A stretch of DNA of 64,000 nucleotides from Lentisalinibacter orientalis (GTDB lineage Bacteria > Pseudomonadota > Gammaproteobacteria > Steroidobacterales > Woeseiaceae): the NCBI RefSeq assembly GCF_040706535.1, contig NZ_JAPDRJ010000007.1, positions 14,493 to 78,492 on the forward strand. The letters are read 5' to 3'. The translations under genes were made by a program, and so were the position numbers. This document shows, piece after piece, positions 26,664 to 35,351 of the stretch. A model generated the notes under the pieces. The model saw only the letters and a list, made by a program, of their open reading frames with translations. It was not told the DNA's origin and did no database searches. Numbering within the stretch: position 1 is the first letter of the stretch; every line of letters begins with the position of its first letter.

Positions 26664-26750
26664 AACCCGAAAAGGGCAAACCCGCCGAAAGGCGGGGACG
26701 CAAAGCTTCCGGTCTAAGGGCGAACGCCTAGGATAGCGGGGTTACCGAAT
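26664..26750 (+). ncRNA. Cyclic di-GMP-I riboswitch (GEMM-I)
   Basis: The conserved core is easily read: AAAGGGCAAACC, then a CCGCC/GGCGG stem capped by a GAAA tetraloop (26687-26690), the GGACGCAAAGC joining segment, CCGGTCTAAGG for the second stem with its tetraloop receptor, and the closing GGATAGCGGGGTTACCG. This is the GEMM-I aptamer that binds c-di-GMP. It precedes, on the same strand, an Ig/FN3 lipoprotein gene whose start is about 100 bases downstream, so that surface protein is probably under second-messenger control. Confidence 0.93.
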
Positions 26751-26852
26751 TGCTCGGGCCGGGCATACCCGCCGGCCGACTCGGTTTCCACCGACTCCCT
26801 TCAGCTCAGCCAGGACCGGCTTTGGATCTGAACTCAGGTGGAGATCGAGACC

Positions 26853-27542
26853 GTGCACAGACGCACTCAGGCGAAAGGGACAATTTCGCGAACCGCTGCC
26901 ATCGTCGCAGCGGCAATGTGGCTGGCCGCCTGCTCGTCCGGCGGCTCCGACGCACCCGCAGACGGATCGGGTCAGACGCCCCCGCCAAGCGGTGGCTCTT
27001 CGGCCAACAACCCGCCGACGATCAGCGGCAACCCGCCCTCCTCCGTCAAGGTGGACGAGACCTATTCTTTCCAGCCGAATGCCTCGGACCCGGACGGCGA
27101 CACCATCACCTTTACGGTCCAGAACAAACCGTCCTGGGCTGATTTCAATACCTCCAGCGGAGCCCTGAGCGGGACACCCCGGTCTGGCGACGAAGGCACC
27201 TACGGCAACATCCGCATCACCGCGAGCGACGGCTCTGACACCGATTCGCTCAGCTTCTCGGTGACGGTGAGCCAGGTGGCCACCGGCTCGGTGACGCTGT
27301 CCTGGACGCCGCCCGCAGAGAACACCGACGGTTCGGCGCTGACCGACCTCGCCGGCTACAAGATCTACTACGGCACGAGTTCCGGAAACTACGGCAATTC
27401 GGTCACAATCGATAATCCGGGACTGACCACCTACGTGGTGGACAACCTGAGCCCGAACACCTACTACTTCTCGGCAACGGCGTTCAATTCAACGGGTATC
27501 GAGAGCGACTTCTCCGGCGAAGCGGTCAAGTCCGTCAACTGA
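26853..27542 (+). CDS. Riboswitch-controlled lipoprotein with cadherin/Ig-like and FN3 domains
   Basis: About 229 residues from a GTG at 26853 (GGTGGAG 10 bases upstream; an in-frame GTG at 26838 lacks a site). The lipobox is LAACS, followed by a Ser/Gly/Pro linker. Domain one is a putative Ig (He_PIG/dystroglycan-type cadherin-like) fold: NNPPTISGNPPSSV, YSFQPNASDPDGDTITF, WADFNTSSGALSGTP, ITASDGSDTDSLSF. Domain two is fibronectin type III-like: VTLSWTPPAENTDGS, LAGYKIYYGTSSGNY, LSPNTYYFSATAFN. These are adhesive or matrix-binding surface modules. A c-di-GMP-I riboswitch upstream suggests a biofilm role. The stop overlaps the convergent FAD-oxidase gene by 8 bases. Confidence 0.8.
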   Translation: MHRRTQAKGTISRTAAIVAAAMWLAACSSGGSDAPADGSGQTPPPSGGSSANNPPTISGNPPSSVKVDETYSFQPNASDPDGDTITFTVQNKPSWADFNTSSGALSGTPRSGDEGTYGNIRITASDGSDTDSLSFSVTVSQVATGSVTLSWTPPAENTDGSALTDLAGYKIYYGTSSGNYGNSVTIDNPGLTTYVVDNLSPNTYYFSATAFNSTGIESDFSGEAVKSVN

Positions 27543-28653
27543 CGGCGGGGCCCAGGAGCGCAGCGGCCGCCCGCTCCGCCAGCGGGAACACCGCCGTCAG
27601 CCCCGGCGATTCGATGCCGAAGAGGTTCACCAGACCCGGGATCCCGTGGTCGCCCGGTCCCTGGATCAGGAAATCTGCTGCGGCCTCTCCGGGCCCGCTC
27701 AGCTTCGGGCGGATGCCGGTGTAGCCGGGCGCCAGCGCCTCATCCCGCAGATCCGGGAAATAGCGCCGGATGGCGGCGGCAAAGGCGGTTCGCCGGCTCT
27801 CGTCGAAGCTGTAATCGACGCTCTCTATCCAGGCCACATCGGGGCCGAACTTCGCCTGCCCCCCCAGATCCAGCGTCACGTGAATACCGAGGCCGCCGCC
27901 CGCGGCCACCGGATAGACCAGCCGGCTGAAAGGCGAGCGCCCCTGCAGCGTGAAGTAGTGACCCTTGGCCAGGTACAGGCGCGGGATTGCCTCGCGCGGG
28001 AAGCCGCCGATGGTGGCGGCGACCCGGGTCGCCCAGAGCCCCGCAGCATTGACCAGACTCTCGCACTCGACGGAGAACCCGGCGTCATCATCCAGGTACA
28101 CGGTAAAGCCGGCGGCGCCACGATCCACGCGGGTCACGCGGCTGCGGCACACCACCAGGCCGTCGCAGGCCTCCAGATCGGCTCGCAACGCAAGCATGAG
28201 GGCATGGGAGTCCACGATACCCGTGGAGGGCGACAGCAGGCCCCCGACCGCCCGCACCGCGGGCTCCAGCGCCCGGACTTCCTGCGCGCTCAGCATCTCC
28301 AGGTCATGGACACCGTTGCCCCGGGCACTGGCCAGGTAGCGCTCCAATAGCGCCAGTTCGTCATCGGCGGTCGCAACAATCAGCTTGCCGAGGCGGTGGT
28401 GGGGGATACCCCGCTCCTCGCAATAGGCGTAGAGGGCATGTTTGCCGGCAACGCAGGCGGCAGCCTTCAGCGAGCCGCGGGGATAATAGATACCCGCGTG
28501 GATCACCTCGGAGTTACGGCTGCTGGTGTGCGCGGCGATCTCCTCCTCTGCCTCCAGCACCAGGACCTGGCGGCCGCGCATCGCCAGCGCCCGCGCAACG
28601 CCCAACCCGATGACCCCTGCCCCAATGACGACGCAATCGAGTTTTTCTGCCAT
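27535..28653 (-). CDS. FAD-dependent oxidoreductase, L-2-hydroxyglutarate oxidase (LhgO)-like
   Basis: 372 residues from the ATG at 28653 (MAEKLDCVVIGAG). The N-terminal dinucleotide-binding motif is VVIGAGVIGLGVARALA with the acidic end of strand 2 in VLVLEAEEEI. The DAO-family second motif TSSRNSEVIHAGIYYP is typical of LhgO/glycerol-3-phosphate-oxidase-like enzymes, as are GLLSPSTGIVDSHALMLAL and the C-terminal FGIESPGLTAVFPLAERAA. LhgO oxidises L-2-hydroxyglutarate at the membrane and feeds electrons to quinone. The frame extends 20 codons upstream without a better start. It diverges from the exosortase-associated ligase gene, 193 bases away. Confidence 0.8.
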   Translation of the reverse strand: MAEKLDCVVIGAGVIGLGVARALAMRGRQVLVLEAEEEIAAHTSSRNSEVIHAGIYYPRGSLKAAACVAGKHALYAYCEERGIPHHRLGKLIVATADDELALLERYLASARGNGVHDLEMLSAQEVRALEPAVRAVGGLLSPSTGIVDSHALMLALRADLEACDGLVVCRSRVTRVDRGAAGFTVYLDDDAGFSVECESLVNAAGLWATRVAATIGGFPREAIPRLYLAKGHYFTLQGRSPFSRLVYPVAAGGGLGIHVTLDLGGQAKFGPDVAWIESVDYSFDESRRTAFAAAIRRYFPDLRDEALAPGYTGIRPKLSGPGEAAADFLIQGPGDHGIPGLVNLFGIESPGLTAVFPLAERAAAALLGPAVS

Positions 28654-28846
28654 GCTCAAATGCCAACCATCCCTTGCGCGAGTCAGTCTCGGCTGAGCCG
28701 CACTCCGGATCAAGTGCGCGGTTCACGCCCGCAGCCGCAGGACGTGGTGCACAGCGGATTCTGCGGAGGGCGTCACGTACAATACGGATCGTTCTGCTAA
28801 TCTTTTCGCATCGTTCCATGGGCCTGCTCCAGGGCAATCAGTCACC

Positions 28847-30427
28847 ATGCTTCTGCACGACCTTATCTTCTCCGCTGCCGAGCGGACGCCAGACGCGCCT
28901 GCCCTCGTTCGGGGCCGCGATGAACTCAGTTACCGCCAGCTGGCCAGCGGCGTTACGCGCACGGCCGCTGGTCTGTGCGCCCTGGGCATCCGCCCCGGCG
29001 AGCGCGTCGGCGTGTACCTCAACAAACGCCTGGAAGCCGTACAGGCTTACTTCGGTACCCTGCACGCTGGCGGTGTGTTCGTTCCCATCAACCCGTCGCT
29101 CAAACCCGCCCAGGTAGCTCATATCCTGCGCGACTGCAACGTCGCGGCGCTCGTGACGACCGAGGCCCAGGCCCGCAGCGTTACAGAAGTACTCGGCGAG
29201 TGCACCGACCTGCGGCATCTCGTCGTCCTGGACGCCAGTGCAGATGGCTTGAAAGCGCCGCCGCACGTCCAGACCCTGGCATGGGAACATCTGACGGCCG
29301 CCGAACCCGGCACCCCTGTGCGCCGCATCGACACCGACATGGCAGCGATCCTCTATACCTCCGGCAGCACGGGCAAACCCAAGGGCGTGGTGCTGTCCCA
29401 CCGGAATATGGTGGCGGGCGCGCTCAGCGTGGCGGAATACCTCGAGAACACGGCGGACGACGTCATCCTCGCCGTACTACCCTTCTCCTTCGATGCCGGC
29501 TTCAGCCAGATGACCACGGCCTTCTCGGTGGGCGCCTCGGTGGTTCTCATGGACTACCTGCTGCCGCGCGACGTCCTGAAGGCCGCCGCCCGCCACCGCG
29601 CGACCGGCCTGGCGGGGGTGCCGCCTCTCTGGACCCAGCTCGCGCGACTCGACTGGCCGGAAGAGGCCGTACAGAGCCTGCGCTACATCACCAACACCGG
29701 CGGCGCCATGCCCACGGCCACGCTCGGAGAATTGCGGCAGCGGCTGCCGGGCACCCGCGTCTACCTCATGTACGGTCTCACCGAGGCTTTCAGATCCACT
29801 TATCTGCCGCCTGAAGAACTGGACGCACGGCCCACCTCGATGGGCAAGGCCATTCCCAACGCCGAGATCATGGTCGTGCGCGAGGACGGTTCGCCCTGCG
29901 CACCCGGCGAACCCGGGGAACTCGTGCATCGCGGCGCCCTGGTCTCCCTGGGCTACTGGAACGACCCGGAGCGCACCGCAGCCCGCTTCCGCCCCGCGCC
30001 CAATCAGCCGGCCGGTCTGCCCTTCAGGGAAATCGCCGTCTGGTCCGGCGACACGGTCGTGAAGGACGAGGACGGATTCCTCTACTTCGTCGGCAGGAAG
30101 GACGACATGATCAAGTCCTCCGGCTACCGCATCAGCCCGACGGAAGTGGAGGAAGTGATCTATGGCACGGGACGCGTGAACGAGTGCGCGGCACTGGGCA
30201 TACCCCACTTCGATCTGGGACAGGCGGTCGTCATCGCCTGCCACTCGGAAGCCGCCGGGGACGAGACGAAAGAGGCGATACTGGCGGCCTGCCGCCAGTC
30301 CCTGCCAAACTACATGGTGCCGGCGGAGATCGTCTTCCGCGAAGCTCTGCCGCGCAACCCCAATGGCAAGATCGATCGAAAGCGGCTCGCGACCGAGCTC
30401 GAGGATCTGTTTCAGGAAACCGATTGA
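28847..30427 (+). CDS. Acyl-CoA ligase (AMP-forming), exosortase A system-associated
   Basis: 526 residues. The ANL superfamily adenylation motifs are all present: YTSGSTGKPKGVVLSH (about 168), MYGLTEAFRST (about 310), TGD-equivalent VWSGDTVVKDEDGF, the hinge region GRKDDMIKSSGYRISPTEVEE and the catalytic Lys in NPNGKIDRKR near the C-terminus. This subfamily occurs in exosortase A/PEP-CTERM exopolysaccharide loci together with a PLP decarboxylase, which here follows after 3 bases. It probably activates a carboxylic acid or amino acid as adenylate or thioester for polysaccharide modification. The usual acyl carrier protein and exosortase genes are not in the window. Confidence 0.85.
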   Translation: MLLHDLIFSAAERTPDAPALVRGRDELSYRQLASGVTRTAAGLCALGIRPGERVGVYLNKRLEAVQAYFGTLHAGGVFVPINPSLKPAQVAHILRDCNVAALVTTEAQARSVTEVLGECTDLRHLVVLDASADGLKAPPHVQTLAWEHLTAAEPGTPVRRIDTDMAAILYTSGSTGKPKGVVLSHRNMVAGALSVAEYLENTADDVILAVLPFSFDAGFSQMTTAFSVGASVVLMDYLLPRDVLKAAARHRATGLAGVPPLWTQLARLDWPEEAVQSLRYITNTGGAMPTATLGELRQRLPGTRVYLMYGLTEAFRSTYLPPEELDARPTSMGKAIPNAEIMVVREDGSPCAPGEPGELVHRGALVSLGYWNDPERTAARFRPAPNQPAGLPFREIAVWSGDTVVKDEDGFLYFVGRKDDMIKSSGYRISPTEVEEVIYGTGRVNECAALGIPHFDLGQAVVIACHSEAAGDETKEAILAACRQSLPNYMVPAEIVFREALPRNPNGKIDRKRLATELEDLFQETD

Positions 30428-30430
30428 CCG

Positions 30431-31654
30431 ATGACCGATACGCAAGAACACCCGGCTTTAGCCAGCCTCCGGTACGAGGATGACATCCTCCTGTGGGGTG
30501 GCCGCAAGCTGACCGATATCGCGGACGAGACCGGCACGCCGTTCTATGCTTACGACTGCGCGCGCATGTCCGCGCGGGTCGCCGAGCTCAGGGAAGCCCT
30601 GCCCGAGGGGCTGCACCTCCACTACGCGATGAAGGCCAATCCGATGCCGGAGGTCGTCCGGCACATGGTCGGGCTCGTCGACGGCCTCGATGTGGCTTCG
30701 GCCGGTGAACTCGAGGTGGCACTGGCCACTGGTGTGAACCCCGCCGATGTCAGCTTCGCCGGCCCCGGCAAGCAGGACTTCGAACTCGAGGCAGCCATCC
30801 GTGCGGGCATTACCATCAACATGGAATCCGAGGGCGAGATGCGCCGCATCGCGGCCCTGGCCGGCAAGCACGGCAGCCGCCCGCACGTCGCCATCCGGGT
30901 GAATTCGCCGTTCGAATTGAAGACCTCGGGCATGAAGATGGGCGGGCGGCCGTCGCCGTTCGGTGTCGACGCCGAGCGAGTGCCCGCCATGCTCGCGGAA
31001 CTCAAGTCACTCGGCCTGCATTTCCGCGGGTTCCACATCTACTCGGGCTCCCAGAACCTGCGGGCGGAGGCCATCATCGAGTCGATGACCAGCACGGTCG
31101 ACCTAGTGTTACAGCTCGCCGACTCGACGGACCTGGAAATCTCCTTCGTGAACCTGGGGGGAGGCCTCGGCATCCCGTATTTCCCGAAGGAGCAGCCGCT
31201 CGATCTGGCGGCAATCTCCACGCCTGCCGACGAGGCGGTCTCCCGGCTCAGGAAGGCGCTTGGAGACCCCGAGATTCTCATGGAACTGGGCCGGTACCTG
31301 GTCGGCGAGGCGGGCATCTACGTCTGCCGGGTCATCGACATCAAGGAATCACGGGGCACCCGCTACGCCATCACCGACGGCGGCCTCCACCATCATCTGG
31401 CCGCTTCCGGCAATTTCGGTCAGATCATTCGGAAGAATTACCCTGTCGTCGCGATCGAGCGGTGTGACGCCATGGAACCGGTCACTGTCGTAGGCCCTCT
31501 CTGCACGCCGCTGGACCTGCTCGGCGACAAAGTGTCGATCGATAAACTGGAGGCCGGGTCGCTCGTGGGGATCCTGCAGTCAGGCGCCTACGGAAAAACC
31601 GCCAGCCCGGAGCGTTTCCTGTCGCACCCCGCCTGCAGCGAAATTCTCCTGTAG
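30431..31654 (+). CDS. PLP-dependent decarboxylase, exosortase A system-associated (LysA-like)
   Basis: 407 residues of the fold-type III (alanine-racemase-like) group IV decarboxylases. The PLP Lys is in HYAMKANPMPEVV (about 70). The phosphate-binding Gly-rich loop is NLGGGLGIPYF, the ELGRYLVGEAG segment binds PLP phosphate, and GPLCTPLDLLG contains the active-site Cys supplied by the other subunit. It starts 3 bases after the ligase stop, so they are one operon. This pair is a marker of exosortase A loci; the amino-acid substrate is unknown. Convergent to the 2OG-oxygenase gene with a 44-base gap. Confidence 0.85.
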   Translation: MTDTQEHPALASLRYEDDILLWGGRKLTDIADETGTPFYAYDCARMSARVAELREALPEGLHLHYAMKANPMPEVVRHMVGLVDGLDVASAGELEVALATGVNPADVSFAGPGKQDFELEAAIRAGITINMESEGEMRRIAALAGKHGSRPHVAIRVNSPFELKTSGMKMGGRPSPFGVDAERVPAMLAELKSLGLHFRGFHIYSGSQNLRAEAIIESMTSTVDLVLQLADSTDLEISFVNLGGGLGIPYFPKEQPLDLAAISTPADEAVSRLRKALGDPEILMELGRYLVGEAGIYVCRVIDIKESRGTRYAITDGGLHHHLAASGNFGQIIRKNYPVVAIERCDAMEPVTVVGPLCTPLDLLGDKVSIDKLEAGSLVGILQSGAYGKTASPERFLSHPACSEILL

Positions 31655-31698
31655 ATCGGCGCGGGACCATCGGGGCCGCATGGGGGCATGCTTCCGCT

Positions 31699-32580
31699 CT
31701 AGGCGCCACCTTCCAGGGCCAGAGCAACTTCGTCGGGAATATCCTCGAGGTCCCGGGCTCGCTTGAAGTCCCGTATCGAGGACCCCGTACAGGCCACATC
31801 CTGCGCCGGCGCACCAACCCCCTTGCGGCAATCGCCCAGATTCACCGTACGGAAATCGATGCTGAAACGGGTCTTACCGGAGTCGTTCGGAACGCTCGCA
31901 TGCAGCTGGGCCGCAGAGAATACGATGAGTCCTCCGACTTCACAGACCAGGATTGTCCCCTTTCCTTCGTCGATCTCGTTCTTCGGCCCTGGTAGCGGCC
32001 GGGTATCCTTCTTGACCTGGCTCGCAGCGGCGAATCGATGCCTGGCGTTCCAGACAGCATAGTCGTAGCCATCACTGTCGTTGGGAACCACCTTATCGAA
32101 AAATTCCAGATAGAAAGACATGCCGTTGCGCGGAGTTATCGGATAAATCGGCGTCCACCAATTGATCTGACAGCCCGGCGCCGAGTACCAGGTATCACGA
32201 TGCGGGTGCCACGCATAGGCGATCCCGGAGGTCAGGTAACCATCGCTGGTAGAGGATCGCATCCGCGGCACGTCGAAGTAAGTATCGGTCGAATTGCAGC
32301 CGCGCTCGGCGAGAATCTCGGCAACAAGCCGCTTCGATTCCGGATGATGAATAAAGTGCGGCTTCAACTCTTGAAGAATGCCGATGTAGCGCTCGACTGG
32401 CAGCTCGTACTGGGCCGTCTCCGGATCCAGACCCCCGAACGCCTCCCTGATCAGCCCGTCCGCGAATGCGCAGAACTCTCGCGCTACCGCCGTCGGTCGG
32501 TATACGAATATAGCCCCCGCGTAGAGAGCCTCCCTGCGCTCCGCGTCCGTCATTGGCGAATCGAAATATATCTCTGCCAT
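31699..32580 (-). CDS. 2-oxoglutarate/Fe(II)-dependent oxygenase-like protein (PhyH-like)
   Basis: 293 residues from the ATG at 32580 (AGGA about 11 bases upstream; the open frame extends 23 codons into the PIG-L gene). The candidate iron site is WHPHRDTWYSA (His-x-Asp) with the distal His in LHASVPND, followed by an Arg in KTRFSIDFR that would bind 2-oxoglutarate. The Trp/Pro-rich middle and cupin-type strands fit phytanoyl-CoA-dioxygenase-like hydroxylases. Last gene of the six-gene minus-strand nucleotide-sugar operon, so hydroxylation or oxidation of a sugar or acyl substituent is likely. Family assignment is by motif. Confidence 0.6.
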   Translation of the reverse strand: MAEIYFDSPMTDAERREALYAGAIFVYRPTAVAREFCAFADGLIREAFGGLDPETAQYELPVERYIGILQELKPHFIHHPESKRLVAEILAERGCNSTDTYFDVPRMRSSTSDGYLTSGIAYAWHPHRDTWYSAPGCQINWWTPIYPITPRNGMSFYLEFFDKVVPNDSDGYDYAVWNARHRFAAASQVKKDTRPLPGPKNEIDEGKGTILVCEVGGLIVFSAAQLHASVPNDSGKTRFSIDFRTVNLGDCRKGVGAPAQDVACTGSSIRDFKRARDLEDIPDEVALALEGGA

Positions 32581-32599
32581 TTGAGCGTCAATCCTGCAG

Positions 32600-33265
32600 C
32601 TAAAACAGTTGGGACAAGAGCGCCTTGCGGCAATAGAAAGCTTCCGCATATCCGCTCGGGGAGCGGCACTCTACACCGCGTATGCGCATCAGGGCTGAGA
32701 ACGCCTCCTCGCTGAACCAGTCCTTGGCACGCTGACTGCCGAAATATCTCTGCAAGGCCTCGAGCTTCTCCCTCCTGACCGAGTCGGACAGCGGGAAGAA
32801 CGCGTTGGGTCTGCCGATATCGCCGTCGTATTTGAGAATCTCATACTCGAGAATCAGGTGATCGCGAAATGTCTGCAAGGTGACCTCACCAACGGTGCGG
32901 TGGTCCTGGTGCAGATCTTCACGGTTATGCGTGATGACGATGTCCGCGTCGAAGTGCTCTTTGATCTCCTGCAAGGCCTGCTTTATGCCGGGAAGTTGCG
33001 ACGGGAAGGTACCGTCGGCAAAACCGTGCACGTGCACCTCGACGCTCGCGAAACCTTTCGTGAAGAACCCGGCGCTCTCCCGCGCCTCGTCTTCTCGCCT
33101 CCCCTCCGCGGACAAGACGTGCCATGCAATCCGCGCACCGGGATATCGCCGCGCGAGCTCCAGGACGGTCCCGCCCGCGCCGATCTCGATGTCGTCGCTG
33201 TGAGCCCCCAGACAGAGTATGCCGAGTTCCCGATCAGGCGAGCCGCTGAAGTCCAGTCCGATCAT
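32600..33265 (-). CDS. PIG-L family deacetylase
   Basis: 221 residues from the ATG at 33265; a start at 33304 would overlap the cytidylyltransferase gene by 28 bases. The zinc site of LmbE/PIG-L enzymes is clear: LGAHSDDIEIGAGG (AHxDD, His and Asp ligands) and the third ligand His in ITHNREDLHQDHR. GEVTLQTFRDH and the long middle helices follow the family. These enzymes remove N-acetyl groups from amino sugars or conjugates. Placement between the CDP-sugar pyrophosphorylase and the 2OG oxygenase suggests N-deacetylation during nucleotide-sugar or polymer modification. Confidence 0.85.
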   Translation of the reverse strand: MIGLDFSGSPDRELGILCLGAHSDDIEIGAGGTVLELARRYPGARIAWHVLSAEGRREDEARESAGFFTKGFASVEVHVHGFADGTFPSQLPGIKQALQEIKEHFDADIVITHNREDLHQDHRTVGEVTLQTFRDHLILEYEILKYDGDIGRPNAFFPLSDSVRREKLEALQRYFGSQRAKDWFSEEAFSALMRIRGVECRSPSGYAEAFYCRKALLSQLF

Positions 33266-33276
33266 CCTGGCTGTCT

Positions 33277-34059
33277 CTAGGTCCCGTTCGGCCAGACTTC
33301 CCATGGCCGCTCGCCGCGACCGTGCATCCGGTCGAACATGATCTTGTCCTTGAACGTGTCCATGGCGGCCCAGAAGCCGGTGTACTTCATCGAGCCCAGC
33401 CGGCGCTCGGCAATGAGCCGCGCAAACGGCGCCTCCACCAGTTCGTCTCCCTCCTCGATATAGTCGAATATCTCGCGATTCAGAACCATGTAGCCGCCGT
33501 TTATCCAGTGATCCGTTTCCGAGGCCGGCCCGAAGCGGGTCACCAGCCCGTCATCGTCGACTTCGAGCTGGTGGAACGAATGAGCGGGTCTGGCGCTGAG
33601 GAAACTGGCAGCCATGTTTTTCTCACGGTGAAAGTCGATCAGTTCCGGGAGCGGAAAATCCGATAGCTGATCGCTGTAATTGGCGAGAAAGGCCTCTTCC
33701 CCCTCCAGCAGGTGGCGCACCTTCAGCAATCGCTCACCGATATTCGAGTGCAGTCCGGTATCCACGAAACGGATGGTCCAGTCGGCGATATCGCTCTCTG
33801 ACGGCATCAGCGCACGCCCGCCCTGCTGCATCACGAAATCCCGATACAAATAGCTGTCGTAATCGAGGAAGAACTTCTTGATCATCTCCCCCTTGTAGCC
33901 CAGGCAGAGGATGAAATCCTTGTGCCCGAAATGCGCGTAATACTTCATGAGGTGCCAGAGTATCGGCCGGTTACCGACGTCGACCAGGGGCTTCGGAATG
34001 ACGTCGGAGTGCTCGCGCAATCGCGTGCCGAATCCGCCGCAGAATAAAACGACCTTCAT
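33277..34059 (-). CDS. rfbF: Glucose-1-phosphate cytidylyltransferase
   Basis: 260 residues. Converts CTP and alpha-D-glucose-1-phosphate to CDP-glucose, the entry to CDP-deoxy and branched sugars. The nucleotidyltransferase signature is VVLFCGGFGTRLREHSDVIPKPLVDVG (Lys contacts phosphate), then PILWHLMKYYAHFGHKDFILCLGYKGEMIKKFF, and NGGYMVLNREIFDYI near the C-terminus, all typical of RfbF rather than RfbA. It lies 9 bases after the DUF4910-type gene and just ahead of PIG-L. No CDP-glucose 4,6-dehydratase of the standard type is in the window; the epimerase/dehydratase at 36 kb may fill that role. Confidence 0.9.
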   Translation of the reverse strand: MKVVLFCGGFGTRLREHSDVIPKPLVDVGNRPILWHLMKYYAHFGHKDFILCLGYKGEMIKKFFLDYDSYLYRDFVMQQGGRALMPSESDIADWTIRFVDTGLHSNIGERLLKVRHLLEGEEAFLANYSDQLSDFPLPELIDFHREKNMAASFLSARPAHSFHQLEVDDDGLVTRFGPASETDHWINGGYMVLNREIFDYIEEGDELVEAPFARLIAERRLGSMKYTGFWAAMDTFKDKIMFDRMHGRGERPWEVWPNGT

Positions 34060-34068
34060 ACTGTCACC

Positions 34069-35349
34069 TTAACCCGTCTTCTCCGCGAGCAGGCCTGCTT
34101 CGCGCAATTCTTCCGCCGTCGCGGCAATGGAATCAAAGCCGATCCCCGATTTTTCGGCGATGTCCAGTAAGGAATTGTCGCCATCCGACTGATTCAGCAA
34201 CCAGAGCATCGCCGATTCCCGGTCAGGTATTCCACTCCCGCCGGTGGTCCGATAAAGGCCCCGCCGTCCCAGCTGCGGTTCGCAATAGGGCTCCTGATTG
34301 ACAAAATAACGGTTTGCATCGAGCGTACGCACGATTTCCGTCACAACTTCCACCGATTCCGCCAGCCGCTCTTCCGTGACGAGATCCAGATTGTCCGCGG
34401 AGCTGTGATACTCGGGATACCCGCCATTCACGGACCGCGTGAGTCTGCCCACCGGCAGATCGATGCCCGGCGAGCCGAACTGCCGTTCGTCGTAGCCGTA
34501 GGGTGAGAACCCGATGACGCGATTCTCCGGCGATCGCCGGCCCAGGATGTGTTCGGCAACCCGGTCGACTTCCGCCGTGCCCCGTCGCGAACGCTTCCAG
34601 GTAAACGGGGCGTCGTCCCCGAGCAGTCCGATCACGAACCCGTGCGCGATGCGGTCCAGCTGCTCCCTGTTTCGGCTCAGCCAGGCTATCGAACCAATGG
34701 TCCCCGGCCCGAACACGAACCGTATGCTGTGCCGCGGCTTCTCACCGGCGAGCAGGCGTGCGCCGACAGCCGCGGCCACCGCCATGCCGCTCAGGTTGTC
34801 GTTACAGAGCGAAGGATGACAGGTATGCGTATAGAGCAATATCTCCCGGTCCAGTTCGCCGGGCACCCGGCACTCGGCGTAGGTCAGGCTTCCGGCTGCG
34901 CGTTCGGCGTCGATGCGCACGCGGTACCGGCCCTCCGGCAGCGACTCGCGCAGGCGGTGCGGCACACAAAAGCCCCATTGTTCGGCGTAATAGCTCGTGC
35001 GGTAGGGAATCCAGTCGGGGTGCTCAGGCAGGGAATGCAGGTGCTCGTCCAGCGTCGAGCGGCTCACCTCCGCATCCACCGGCATACTGTAATTGAGCAC
35101 GTGGAGATTCGAGTCCCGGAAATCCACGATACGCCGACCCTGCGGATCTTCGATCCACGCCTCGCGCACGTTCCACTCGTCGGGGACGGTCCAGTCGAAA
35201 ACCTGCGTGCCGCTCGGTACCTCCGTCAGCTCCAGTGGTACCCGGCTACCCAGGATATCCAGGCTCTGTCTCACTCCGTTGCCCGTGATACTGCGGCAGA
35301 GGGGATAGAGCGACTCCACCAGCGGCATGAGTTTGCGGTTGGCAGTCAC
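34069..35349 (-). CDS. DUF4910/M28-like zinc aminopeptidase-like protein of polysaccharide loci
   Basis: 426 residues from a GTG at 35349, just 2 bases after the rfbC stop. The N-terminal domain (LMPLVESLYPLCRSITGNGVRQSL) is the DUF2172-type cap. The metallopeptidase-like part shows YTHTCHPSLCNDNLSGMAVA (His and Asp ligands), VFGPGTIGSIAWL, and a C-terminal ligand region PEYHSSADNLDLV (His). The last about 80 residues form a winged-helix-like segment (NSLLDIAEKSGIGFDSIAATAEELREAGLL). Such proteins recur beside rfbF, rfbC and methyltransferase genes in sugar loci; the reaction is not established. It is probably cytoplasmic, as no signal peptide is present. Confidence 0.75.
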   Translation of the reverse strand: MTANRKLMPLVESLYPLCRSITGNGVRQSLDILGSRVPLELTEVPSGTQVFDWTVPDEWNVREAWIEDPQGRRIVDFRDSNLHVLNYSMPVDAEVSRSTLDEHLHSLPEHPDWIPYRTSYYAEQWGFCVPHRLRESLPEGRYRVRIDAERAAGSLTYAECRVPGELDREILLYTHTCHPSLCNDNLSGMAVAAAVGARLLAGEKPRHSIRFVFGPGTIGSIAWLSRNREQLDRIAHGFVIGLLGDDAPFTWKRSRRGTAEVDRVAEHILGRRSPENRVIGFSPYGYDERQFGSPGIDLPVGRLTRSVNGGYPEYHSSADNLDLVTEERLAESVEVVTEIVRTLDANRYFVNQEPYCEPQLGRRGLYRTTGGSGIPDRESAMLWLLNQSDGDNSLLDIAEKSGIGFDSIAATAEELREAGLLAEKTG

Positions 35350-35351
35350 GG

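Larger units (their letters stand above)
26187..26852. other. Regulatory intergenic region
   Basis: 666 bases between two divergent lipoprotein genes. It holds a short hairpin (GGTGTCGC/GCGACACC, 26431-26452), a perfect CRP-type site (26579-26594) and a c-di-GMP-I riboswitch (26664-26750). About 100 bases separate the aptamer from the downstream start codon and would contain the expression platform. I could not identify a clear terminator or antiterminator in it. Confidence 0.6.

Noticed and set aside
28838..30451. Long minus-strand frames over the AMP ligase
   Set aside because: Antisense shadows; the plus-strand ligase has all adenylation motifs.
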